A stretch of 5,485 nt of DNA from Bacilli bacterium. Lineage in GTDB: Bacteria > Bacillota_I > Bacilli_A > ML615J-28 > CAG-313. Both the position numbers and the translations under genes were made by a program. Shown piece after piece: positions 1 through 5,485 of the stretch (position 1 is the first letter of the stretch; every line of letters starts with the position of its first letter). Location: NCBI GenBank assembly GCA_900770645.1, contig CAAGKY010000145.1, forward strand, positions 1-5,485, written 5' to 3'. The notes under the pieces are model-generated. The model searched no databases. It was not told where the DNA came from and saw nothing but the letters and a program-made list of their open reading frames with translations.

Positions 1-175
1 CGCGAATATTAACGTACATTTCTCTTTTATTAACAAGAGTCGTAATTGTATCCATACTTGGATATCCATCAGTATCTTGCCACTGGTCAGAACCACTTTC
101 TTTAAGTAATTTTTTCGCATCTTTGATAATTCCATAAATACCATATATATCTTTTTCATTTGCTAGTTTAATCAT
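1..175 (-). CDS. GNAT family N-acetyltransferase, N-terminal part (cut by window edge)
   Basis: Reading the minus strand from the ATG at 175-173 gives 58 codons without a stop before the window ends. The protein begins MIKLANEKDIYGIYGIIKDA and continues with a KKLLKESGSDQWQ segment, then DGYPSMDTI and EMYVNI. This is the typical opening of small GNAT acetyltransferases: a first beta strand (IKLAN), a long first helix ending in a SGSDQWQ-type turn, then a region leading to the second strand. Such enzymes move an acetyl group from acetyl-CoA to an amine. The acetyl-CoA binding motif (R/Q-x-x-G-x-G/A) lies outside the window, so the acceptor cannot be guessed. The start is supported by an AAGGTGA ribosome binding site a few bases upstream. 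The gene is divergent from the first glycosidase gene. GNAT assignment rests on overall resemblance of the N-terminus only. Confidence 0.72.
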   Translation of the reverse strand, partial: MIKLANEKDIYGIYGIIKDAKKLLKESGSDQWQDTDGYPSMDTITTLVNKREMYVNIR

Positions 176-181
176 TATACT

Positions 182-188
182 CACCTTC
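182..188 (-). promoter_or_regulatory. Ribosome binding site of the GNAT gene
   Basis: The minus strand reads GAAGGTGAGTATAATG. The AAGGTGA core matches the anti-Shine-Dalgarno sequence and sits 6 bases from the ATG at 175, which supports that start. Confidence 0.6.
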
Positions 189-226
189 TATTTTCAATAT
201 TTATCATAGAATTATGCTTTTTATTT

Positions 227-255
227 ATTTTATCATATTTTTCAAAATAATTCAA
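227..255 (-). promoter_or_regulatory. Candidate sigma-A promoter of the GNAT gene
   Basis: On the minus strand a TTGAAT -35 box (255-250) is followed after 17 bases by a TAAAAT -10 box (232-227), one mismatch from TATAAT. It lies about 52 bases upstream of the GNAT start codon. Box spacing is ideal, but the region is very AT-rich, so chance matches are possible. Confidence 0.45.
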
Positions 256-296
256 CCCATTAAAAAAACCACTTAAAAAATAACTTTTTATATTTA

Positions 297-325
297 TTAA
301 AAAACGTTTTCAAAAAGTTTATAAT
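297..325 (+). promoter_or_regulatory. Candidate sigma-A promoter of the first glycosidase gene
   Basis: A perfect TATAAT -10 box at 320-325 is preceded, 17 bases upstream, by TTAAAA at 297-302 (four of six matches to TTGACA). The -10 box is 30 bases before the start codon. The -35 box is weak, which is common for promoters that are controlled by a regulator; a palindrome lies between the two boxes. Confidence 0.55.
298..313 (+). promoter_or_regulatory. cre-like / LacI-family operator candidate inside the promoter
   Basis: The perfect 10-base palindrome AAAACGTTTT (301-310) is centred on CG. Its right half with flank, CGTTTTCAA, fully fits the CcpA cre consensus WTGNNARCGNWWWCAW. The left half differs at two positions, where AA replaces TG (299-300). 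It overlaps the -35 box and the spacer before the -10 box, so a bound LacI-family repressor (CcpA or a local sugar regulator) would block RNA polymerase. What is seen is the palindrome and its position; binding is inference. Confidence 0.35.
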
Positions 326-343
326 TTAATTGTATTATTAAAT

Positions 344-350
344 AGGAGGT
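344..350 (+). promoter_or_regulatory. Ribosome binding site of the first glycosidase gene
   Basis: AGGAGGT lies 5 bases before the ATG at 356. It is a near-perfect Shine-Dalgarno sequence and settles the start: the next in-frame ATG (codon 9) has no such site and would cut into the signal peptide. Confidence 0.85.
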
Positions 351-355
351 ACAAA

Positions 356-2407
356 ATGAGAAAATATAAATTACTTTTTATGTCTTTATTATTAGCATTT
401 ACATTAGCTATTAGTTTTAATGTTCAAGCTAAAACTGGAGATGTATACTATAATGATTCTAAAAGTCATTCTTATAAAGTAACAGATGAAGTAACTACAG
501 AACAATACGGTGTTACTTATAATGCCATTACTGGTACAACAATTAATGGTAGTAAGAAAAAAGCCCATTTATTTTCTATGAAAACTGATGGTGCTACATC
601 TAAACTTGTTACTTGGGCATATCAAGATGGTATTAATAAATATAAAAGATTAACTGTTAGAGCTCTTGCGAAAGACTACGAAAAAAATCATCCAGGATGG
701 AAAGTAGTTGCAGGTATTAATGGAGACCAATTTGGTTTAGGATTCGGAACAAATTTAGGTGCTTCTGGTACAGATTATTATCAATATCAAACTTATTATC
801 CATTCTTTATGGATGGGGAAAGAAGATTCTCTATCAGTGCTACAGGATTTGGTAATGGTATTGGATTTATTAATAATGGCGCAAAAAAAGGTTTTGTTGA
901 TACAGTTAAACCAGCTGGGTTCAGAGTAGAAATTTTAGATGAAGATGGTAATATCTTATCTACTTATCCAATTGATGTTATCAACGAAGCTCCAGGAAGT
1001 GGACAAACAGGTGTATGGTTCTCATACATTAATTCTGAAAAAACTTATCAAGAACTTACTATTACTAGTGAAAATGATTTATATCTAGTTTCTCAACCTG
1101 AAGTTGCTTATATGAGTAATAATGATGATTATACTTATAAACCAGGATGGAACTATGACCATGTATTTGGACGTGGAACTATTGATCAAGTAGTTGAAAC
1201 TTGCACAATTAAATCAAGCAAATTTGTTATTGATACAAGCAATGCTGATTTATTAAAAGAATTAGGTGTTGGTGTTAGAGTAAGAGTTCAATCTTACTAT
1301 GATAATGAAGTTTTAAATAATGTTGAAGCTGTAGCTGGATATCATTCAGTTCAAAGAAAAAATGATAAAGATATTCCTATTGATCCATCAAATTCATATA
1401 ACAAAAAAATATATCCACGTGCTGTATTCGGTATGAAGGCTGATGGAACTTATGTTTTAATGAACGTTGATGGTGTTGATCGTGCTCAAAATGGGTTGTC
1501 AGGTGAAGAAATTAATGCGGTATTAAAAGGATATGGTGTAGTTGAAGCATATCAATGTGATGGTGGTGGATCTGCAACTGCAATTTGGCGTAATGCTGAT
1601 GGTGGATTTGATGTAGTAAACTACCCTACTGATGGTAATGAACGTACTATCTTAACAGCTTTATTCTTTGTTGTTAAAGATTGTGGTGTTCAAATTGATT
1701 CAATTGACGCAACAGATTCTGCCCTTACATTTAATTTAAATACTGATAATGTAAATAAAGATATTGTTACAAAATTATACTGTACTTTAAATGGTGAAAC
1801 TAAAGAAATCGTTGATAACAAAGTTACTTTTGATGGTTTAAAGAGTTTTACAGATTATACATATTCATTCACTTATGATACTGATAAAAAGAAAAATAAT
1901 GATGGATTAGTTAATGGTAAAGTAAATACAAGTAAAGTTCTTCCTACTATTACAGATTTACAAGCAGAAATTTTAGATGGTAAAGTTATTTTTACTCCTG
2001 TATTTAATGACCCTGATGCTGCATTTGATTACATTCGCATCTGCATCGGTGATACTCGTCATCCATATTTAGATGAACCTATTGAAATCACAATTGAAAC
2101 AGGGCTTACTAAATTAGATTTTGTTTTAACATATTGTTATGATTTACAAGATGGTAAAGGTAGAATAGTTATTGAAGAAGAAAAAACTTTAGTTCTTAAA
2201 GAAGATGAACCAACAGATGACCCTACTGATAATCCAGGTGATGACCCTACTGATGATCCAACAGATGATCCAGTAGATGACCCTACAGATAAACCTGAAA
2301 ATCCAAGTGATGATAAAGACTCAGGATGTAAAAAAGATGTTAGTATGGTAATCATCAGCTTAATCTCATTAAGTAGTTTACTTGTCCTAATTAGAAAACG
2401 TAAATAA
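356..2407 (+). CDS. Secreted phosphodiester glycosidase family (NAGPA/DUF2233) protein with C-terminal surface anchor, paralog 1
   Basis: The 683-residue protein is exported and probably held at the cell surface. Residues 1-25 form a signal peptide: basic MRKYK, hydrophobic core, cleavage likely after VQA. Residues about 70-440 form the NAGPA-like domain, with family signatures PGWKVVAGINGD (113-124), YPRAVFG (353-359), DGGGSAT (402-408) and a closing NER...TALFFVV segment (428-440). The family, named after the human N-acetylglucosamine-1-phosphodiester uncovering enzyme, cleaves sugar-phosphodiester bonds; the substrate here is unknown, and a teichoic acid or capsule-like polymer is only a guess. 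Residues about 445-527 and 530-615 look like two small beta-rich (Ig/Fn3-like) domains. An Asp/Pro-rich linker (618-655) precedes GCKKD, a hydrophobic helix (about 662-679) and a basic RKRK end, with no LPxTG. The NGDQF motif departs from the usual NG(D/T)FF/Y. The next gene is a diverged paralog. Confidence 0.85.
   Translation: MRKYKLLFMSLLLAFTLAISFNVQAKTGDVYYNDSKSHSYKVTDEVTTEQYGVTYNAITGTTINGSKKKAHLFSMKTDGATSKLVTWAYQDGINKYKRLTVRALAKDYEKNHPGWKVVAGINGDQFGLGFGTNLGASGTDYYQYQTYYPFFMDGERRFSISATGFGNGIGFINNGAKKGFVDTVKPAGFRVEILDEDGNILSTYPIDVINEAPGSGQTGVWFSYINSEKTYQELTITSENDLYLVSQPEVAYMSNNDDYTYKPGWNYDHVFGRGTIDQVVETCTIKSSKFVIDTSNADLLKELGVGVRVRVQSYYDNEVLNNVEAVAGYHSVQRKNDKDIPIDPSNSYNKKIYPRAVFGMKADGTYVLMNVDGVDRAQNGLSGEEINAVLKGYGVVEAYQCDGGGSATAIWRNADGGFDVVNYPTDGNERTILTALFFVVKDCGVQIDSIDATDSALTFNLNTDNVNKDIVTKLYCTLNGETKEIVDNKVTFDGLKSFTDYTYSFTYDTDKKKNNDGLVNGKVNTSKVLPTITDLQAEILDGKVIFTPVFNDPDAAFDYIRICIGDTRHPYLDEPIEITIETGLTKLDFVLTYCYDLQDGKGRIVIEEEKTLVLKEDEPTDDPTDNPGDDPTDDPTDDPVDDPTDKPENPSDDKDSGCKKDVSMVIISLISLSSLLVLIRKRK
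2210..2296 (+). repeat. Tandem DPTD-coding repeats (Asp/Pro-rich linker)
   Basis: Degenerate 12-base units of the type CCN-ACN-GAT-GAY encode Asp-Pro-Thr-Asp about seven times (residues 619-647), with variants DNPG, DPVD and DKPE. Third-position changes between units show this is not a recent perfect expansion. Such acidic, proline-rich stretches commonly act as extended spacers between a catalytic region and a surface anchor. The downstream paralog lacks the repeat. Confidence 0.85.
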
Positions 2408-2409
2408 TT

Positions 2410-2434
2410 AAAACACCCATTAGGGTGTTTTTTT
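2410..2434 (+). terminator. Rho-independent terminator after paralog 1
   Basis: AAACACCC pairs perfectly with GGGTGTTT around the four-base loop ATTA, with one more A-T pair at the base, and runs into seven T residues. It begins 3 bases after the stop codon and separates paralog 1 from paralog 2 transcriptionally. Confidence 0.9.
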
Positions 2435-2444
2435 ATGTTTTTAT

Positions 2445-2474
2445 TTGTGCTATTTTTTTATATTATGATAGAAT
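2445..2474 (+). promoter_or_regulatory. Candidate sigma-A promoter of paralog 2
   Basis: TTGTGC (2445-2450) and TAGAAT (2469-2474) are 18 bases apart, in the 63 bases between the upstream terminator and the next start codon. An alternative -10, TATGAT at 2464-2469, would leave the spacing too short. No CG-centred palindrome like the one in front of paralog 1 is present, so the two genes may be controlled differently. Confidence 0.45.
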
Positions 2475-2484
2475 ATTATTAAGC

Positions 2485-2491
2485 AAAGGAG
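2485..2491 (+). promoter_or_regulatory. Ribosome binding site of paralog 2
   Basis: AAAGGAG lies 6 bases before the ATG at 2498. It fixes the start directly ahead of a good signal peptide. Confidence 0.85.
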
Positions 2492-2497
2492 TTTTTT

Positions 2498-4531
2498 ATG
2501 AAAAATATTTCAAAAATTTTAATTGTTTTTTTATTGTTTTTTATTAGCCCTATTGTAATATCTAATGCGGCTGAATTTAATCCTAATGATTACTATAAAG
2601 AAATTAGTAGAGAAACTACTAAATTATATAGAGACATCTTTTATGACACTATTATCGCAAAAACTAGAACCGATAGACCTAGTGGTAGTATTGCTGGATA
2701 CGGAAGCACAGGTGAAATTAATCCAAACACATGGTATGGTCAACAAATTAATGTGTTAAATGTTCCACGTTCTAATGGCGCAAGAGTTATCCCTTGGAGT
2801 GTTCAAAATGATCTTCAATGGGATATGATGTCAGTAACTGCTATGGCCCAAGATTTTGAAAGAAAAAATCCTGGTTGGGTTGTTTTAGGGGGAGTTAACG
2901 GAGACTTCTATGATTGGCATAATACCAAAGACTACGGACAAAGTGGTTCTGGAATGGAAATTGTTGAAGGTAATATGTTACGCTACCACGCTAGTGGATG
3001 GAATGCGGTTGGATTTACAAATGATGAATCAAAAGATCAAATTACTTATATCAATGGTTCTAAAGTAACAAGAACTGAAAAACCTGTTTTATATATTTAT
3101 GATAATGATAATAATCTTTTAAAACGTTTAGTTGTAGATAAATTTAATGAAGAAATCACTGATAATGAAACTGGTGTTTACTTTGGCCGAATTATTGGTG
3201 AAAAAGGTGTAAACCAATATGGTGAAAATACTTATTTAACACGTGAATACACTGCTCCTACACTTGGATCAGGAAATGCATATATTGTAGAAAAAGCATC
3301 AAAAGTTATTTTCCAAGCAGATGAAAACAGCTATTATGGATATGGTACTATTTCTTCTACAGATTCAAGCATAACTGTTCCAAAAACTGGATTTGCTGTT
3401 GTAAGTAATAATCAAGAAATTAATAATTTATTAAATATTGGCACAACTATTAAAGTACAATATGAATTAACTGGGGAATACAGTAATATTCAAAACGCTA
3501 TAGGTGCAAAAATGGATTTAATTACAGATGGTGCATTACCAGCATATTCAACTGATTCTTATGAAACAATTCGTGCTCCTCGTACAATAGTTGGTCAAAA
3601 AGATGATGGTACAATTTGTTTATTAACAATGGATGGTCGTCAACAATATAAAGATATGTACGGAACTAACCAACAAGAGTTTAATGCTTTTATGAAATAT
3701 TATGGTATTAGTGATGCGGTATTATTAGATGGTGGAGGTTCTTCTACTTTCTTTGTTCGCGAAAACAATAAATTTGTTGTTAAAAACTCTCCATCAGATT
3801 CTTCAAACCCTAAACAACCAAGAAATGTTGGAAACTGTTTACTTGTAATTGTACCTCTTGGTGAATTTAGTATTTCATCTACAAATATATTAAATGATTC
3901 TATTACATTTAATATCGATACAAGTAAAACTGACTTAAACTATATTACTAACATTAAATGTACTTTAAATGGCGTAACTAAAAATGTTGTAGATAATAAA
4001 GTTACTTTTGATGGTTTAACAAATAATACTGAATATAAATATGCTTTTACATATGATACAAAAGATAAAAAAGATGTTGAAACAATGATTGCTGGAACAA
4101 TTCATTCCGCAAAACTTACTCCTACATTTGGTGATCTTAAAATCGAAGTTGGGACAAATAAACTAATTTTTACCCCTACTATCATTGACCCTGATTTTAC
4201 CCTTGATTACTATCGTATCTTTATCAATAATCGTCGTGAACCATTTTTAGATGAACCAATTGAAGTTAAAATAGATTTAACTGGAATTGAAGAAATTTCA
4301 TTTGATGTTTTAATTTCATATAACTTAAATGATGGTATCGGTAATGTTGAAAAAACAGAAAGCTATATATATAATATTGTAACTGGTGAACTAAAATCCG
4401 CTAACTCTTCAAGTGATTCTGAACCAAATCCTAGTGATAAAAAAGATGGATGTAAAAAAGATTTAAGTATTGTGTTAGTAAGTTTAATCTCGTTAACTAG
4501 TTTACTAGTATTAATTAAAAAACGTAAATAA
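2498..4531 (+). CDS. Secreted phosphodiester glycosidase family (NAGPA/DUF2233) protein with C-terminal surface anchor, paralog 2
   Basis: The 677-residue protein has the same architecture as its upstream neighbour. Residues 1-25 are a signal peptide (MKNISK, hydrophobic core, cleavage near SNAA). The NAGPA-like domain spans about 85-455 and carries canonical motifs: NPGWVVLGGVNGDFYD (124-139), APRTIVG (360-366), LLDGGGSSTF (409-418) and PRNVGN (441-446). These fit the family better than paralog 1 does, so this is the safer candidate for an active enzyme that hydrolyses sugar-phosphodiester linkages outside the cell. Two beta-rich segments follow (about 456-537 and 540-627); the first shares CTLNG and VDNKVTFDGL with paralog 1, the second FTP, DPD, LDEPIE. 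The linker is short and Ser/Asp-rich (633-650), without DPTD repeats. The end is GCKKD, a hydrophobic helix (about 656-673) and KKRK. It has its own promoter and terminator. Substrate and true anchoring route are unknown. Confidence 0.87.
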   Translation: MKNISKILIVFLLFFISPIVISNAAEFNPNDYYKEISRETTKLYRDIFYDTIIAKTRTDRPSGSIAGYGSTGEINPNTWYGQQINVLNVPRSNGARVIPWSVQNDLQWDMMSVTAMAQDFERKNPGWVVLGGVNGDFYDWHNTKDYGQSGSGMEIVEGNMLRYHASGWNAVGFTNDESKDQITYINGSKVTRTEKPVLYIYDNDNNLLKRLVVDKFNEEITDNETGVYFGRIIGEKGVNQYGENTYLTREYTAPTLGSGNAYIVEKASKVIFQADENSYYGYGTISSTDSSITVPKTGFAVVSNNQEINNLLNIGTTIKVQYELTGEYSNIQNAIGAKMDLITDGALPAYSTDSYETIRAPRTIVGQKDDGTICLLTMDGRQQYKDMYGTNQQEFNAFMKYYGISDAVLLDGGGSSTFFVRENNKFVVKNSPSDSSNPKQPRNVGNCLLVIVPLGEFSISSTNILNDSITFNIDTSKTDLNYITNIKCTLNGVTKNVVDNKVTFDGLTNNTEYKYAFTYDTKDKKDVETMIAGTIHSAKLTPTFGDLKIEVGTNKLIFTPTIIDPDFTLDYYRIFINNRREPFLDEPIEVKIDLTGIEEISFDVLISYNLNDGIGNVEKTESYIYNIVTGELKSANSSSDSEPNPSDKKDGCKKDLSIVLVSLISLTSLLVLIKKRK

Positions 4532-4534
4532 GAA

Positions 4535-4566
4535 AAAAGCTCTAAACGAATTCGTTTAGGGCTTTT
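4535..4566. terminator. Bidirectional terminator between paralog 2 and lysA
   Basis: A 32-base inverted repeat is complete apart from one G-T wobble (4541/4560), centred on GAATTC. On the plus strand it starts 3 bases after the paralog 2 stop and ends in TTTT. On the minus strand the stem is followed by a run of six T residues (4538-4533), so it suits termination of transcripts arriving from lysA even better. Convergent genes sharing one terminator is a common compact arrangement. Confidence 0.85.
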
Positions 4567-4621
4567 AAAATACCAATTGAACAAGTAACATATATACAAT
4601 TGTATTGTCTTCTTCAAACAT
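4565..4621 (-). CDS. Possible 18-residue hydrophobic small peptide downstream of lysA
   Basis: The minus strand reads AGGTGAC then ATG at 4621-4619, followed by 18 codons (MFEEDNTIVYMLLVQLVF) and a TAA that touches the edge of the bidirectional terminator stem. It has an acidic start and a hydrophobic second half. It lies 56 bases after the lysA stop, so it could be translated from the lysA transcript. The Shine-Dalgarno to ATG spacing is short (4 bases from AGG). In such AT-rich DNA an 18-codon frame is easily found by chance, so this is a weak candidate. It could also be a gene remnant. Confidence 0.18.
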   Translation of the reverse strand: MFEEDNTIVYMLLVQLVF

Positions 4622-4677
4622 GTCACCTAGTTTCTAAAATAATACCTAAAATTTGTCGAAAATTGAATTTTTTCGTT

Positions 4678-5485
4678 TTATTTGAATAAATGCATTAAAT
4701 CTTCTAAAGACTCTTTTTTACTAATCTCCTCAATATCTTTATCAACTAATAAAGCTCTCGGTTTCAATGCACTATTATAGTTTGATGACATTGAGTATCC
4801 ATAGGCTCCTGTTGATAATACTAATATTGGATCTCCCGATTCAAAACTAATTAGAGTATCTTTTGATACAATATCTCCCGATTCACAACATTTACCAACA
4901 ACATCTACTAATACTTTTTCTTCTGATAATCTAACAGGATTAATTACTTCATATTTTGCTTGATATAAAGCCGGACGAATATTATCTGTCATACCGCCAT
5001 CAACAAACAAATATTTTTTCCCACCGTAAGTATTTTTAATCATTGAACCTGTATATAAAGTCATACCACTTCTACCAACAATTGATCTACCTGGTTCAAT
5101 ATACACTTTTCGAATAGATGTACTAACTACTAACTCATCTATTTTTTTAGCTAATTTATCCAACATTTCCGAAAGTGACACAACTTCATCAGTATATTTA
5201 ATTCCAAATCCTCCCCCAAGGTTTACATCAGTAATAGGGTAATTATATTTATCTTCTAGTTTTTTAGATAAATTAATCATAACTTCAGCATTCTTAAAGA
5301 ATGCGTCAACTTCTGTAATTTGAGAACCAATATGTGAATGAAATCCAAGTAACTTAATAGATGGATGTTTTACATAAAAATCCATTATTTTATCTAGTAC
5401 TTCTTCATCATATATACTTTCTCCAAATTTAGAAGAAAGTAAACTAGTTTGAATATATGTATGAGTATGTGCCTCAATCCCTGGA
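4678..5485 (-). CDS. lysA: Diaminopimelate decarboxylase, C-terminal part (N-terminus beyond window)
   Basis: The enzyme removes CO2 from meso-diaminopimelate to give L-lysine, the last step of lysine synthesis, in the cytoplasm with pyridoxal phosphate (PLP). The visible 268 residues (first full codon at 5484-5482) carry, in order, the family hallmarks: PGIEAHTH (1-8), SKFG (18-21), HSHIGSQI (49-56), the PLP phosphate-binding GGGFG (90-94), EPGRS (130-134), DGGMTDNIRPALY (162-174), CESGD (200-204) with the substrate-binding active-site Cys, and GAYGYSMSSNYN (226-237). The reading frame runs to the window edge, so the ATG at 5385 is internal, not the start. Roughly 150 N-terminal residues, including the PLP-binding lysine of the TIM barrel, are missing only because the window ends. 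No frameshift is seen. It is convergent with the glycosidase genes and shares their terminator. The promoter, and any lysine riboswitch, would lie outside the window. Confidence 0.95.
   Translation of the reverse strand, partial: PGIEAHTHTYIQTSLLSSKFGESIYDEEVLDKIMDFYVKHPSIKLLGFHSHIGSQITEVDAFFKNAEVMINLSKKLEDKYNYPITDVNLGGGFGIKYTDEVVSLSEMLDKLAKKIDELVVSTSIRKVYIEPGRSIVGRSGMTLYTGSMIKNTYGGKKYLFVDGGMTDNIRPALYQAKYEVINPVRLSEEKVLVDVVGKCCESGDIVSKDTLISFESGDPILVLSTGAYGYSMSSNYNSALKPRALLVDKDIEEISKKESLEDLMHLFK

Noticed and set aside
2210..2296. Tandem repeats as a CRISPR array
   Set aside because: The units are 12 bases, in frame, degenerate and without spacers; they encode a protein linker.
2137..2355. Minus-strand 72-codon frame rich in Ser, Gly and Val
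   Set aside because: It is the antisense of the DPTD repeats and anchor of paralog 1; its repetitive composition mirrors those repeats and it has no ribosome binding site or recognisable family.
2565..2759. Plus-strand 64-codon frame inside paralog 2
   Set aside because: It lies fully within a well supported gene in another frame and resembles no family.
4363..4626. Minus-strand 87-codon frame starting with GTG
   Set aside because: It reads through the strong terminator palindrome and is antisense to the end of paralog 2, with no family resemblance.
4657..4675. CGAAAA/TTTTCG hairpin just after the lysA stop as its terminator
   Set aside because: The stem is short and AT-rich and no T-run follows on the minus strand; the larger palindrome at 4535-4566 is a much better terminator.
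4678..5385. lysA starting at the ATG at 5385 as a short 235-residue protein
   Set aside because: The frame stays open to the window edge and the upstream codons give the conserved PGIEAHTH and SKFG motifs, so this methionine is internal.

Overview
The window is AT-rich and low-GC, with Gram-positive style signals: strong AGGAGGT or AAAGGAG ribosome binding sites, TATAAT-like -10 boxes and hairpin-plus-T terminators. It suggests a member of the Bacillota or a walled relative of the Mollicutes (for example an uncultured Bacilli, Erysipelotrichia, RF39 or Acholeplasma-like lineage). All the tryptophans read in the genes here use TGG and there is no in-frame TGA, so the standard bacterial code fits better than the Mycoplasma code. 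A lysA gene indicates lysine synthesis from diaminopimelate. The species cannot be fixed from this window.

Layout. At the left edge, on the minus strand, lies the start of a GNAT acetyltransferase that is cut by the window. A 180-base divergent promoter region follows. Next come two large plus-strand genes (683 and 677 codons), both encoding secreted proteins of the phosphodiester glycosidase (NAGPA/DUF2233) family. Each has its own promoter, ribosome binding site and terminator, so they look like tandem paralogs rather than one tight operon. At the right edge, convergent on the minus strand, lies the C-terminal two thirds of lysA (diaminopimelate decarboxylase). A short intergenic region between the second glycosidase gene and lysA holds a near-perfect palindrome that can terminate transcription from both sides.

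The centre of interest is the glycosidase pair. Both proteins read: signal peptide, NAGPA-like catalytic domain, two small beta-rich (Ig/Fn3-like) segments, linker, and a nearly identical tail made of Gly-Cys-Lys-Lys-Asp, a hydrophobic helix and a basic end. There is no LPxTG motif. The tail looks like a cell-surface anchoring or sorting signal that carries a cysteine, and it is better conserved than most of the two proteins. The likely role is hydrolysis of sugar-phosphodiester bonds in an extracellular or cell-surface polymer, but the substrate is unknown. The flanking GNAT and lysA genes look like ordinary housekeeping neighbours with no evident functional link to the pair.
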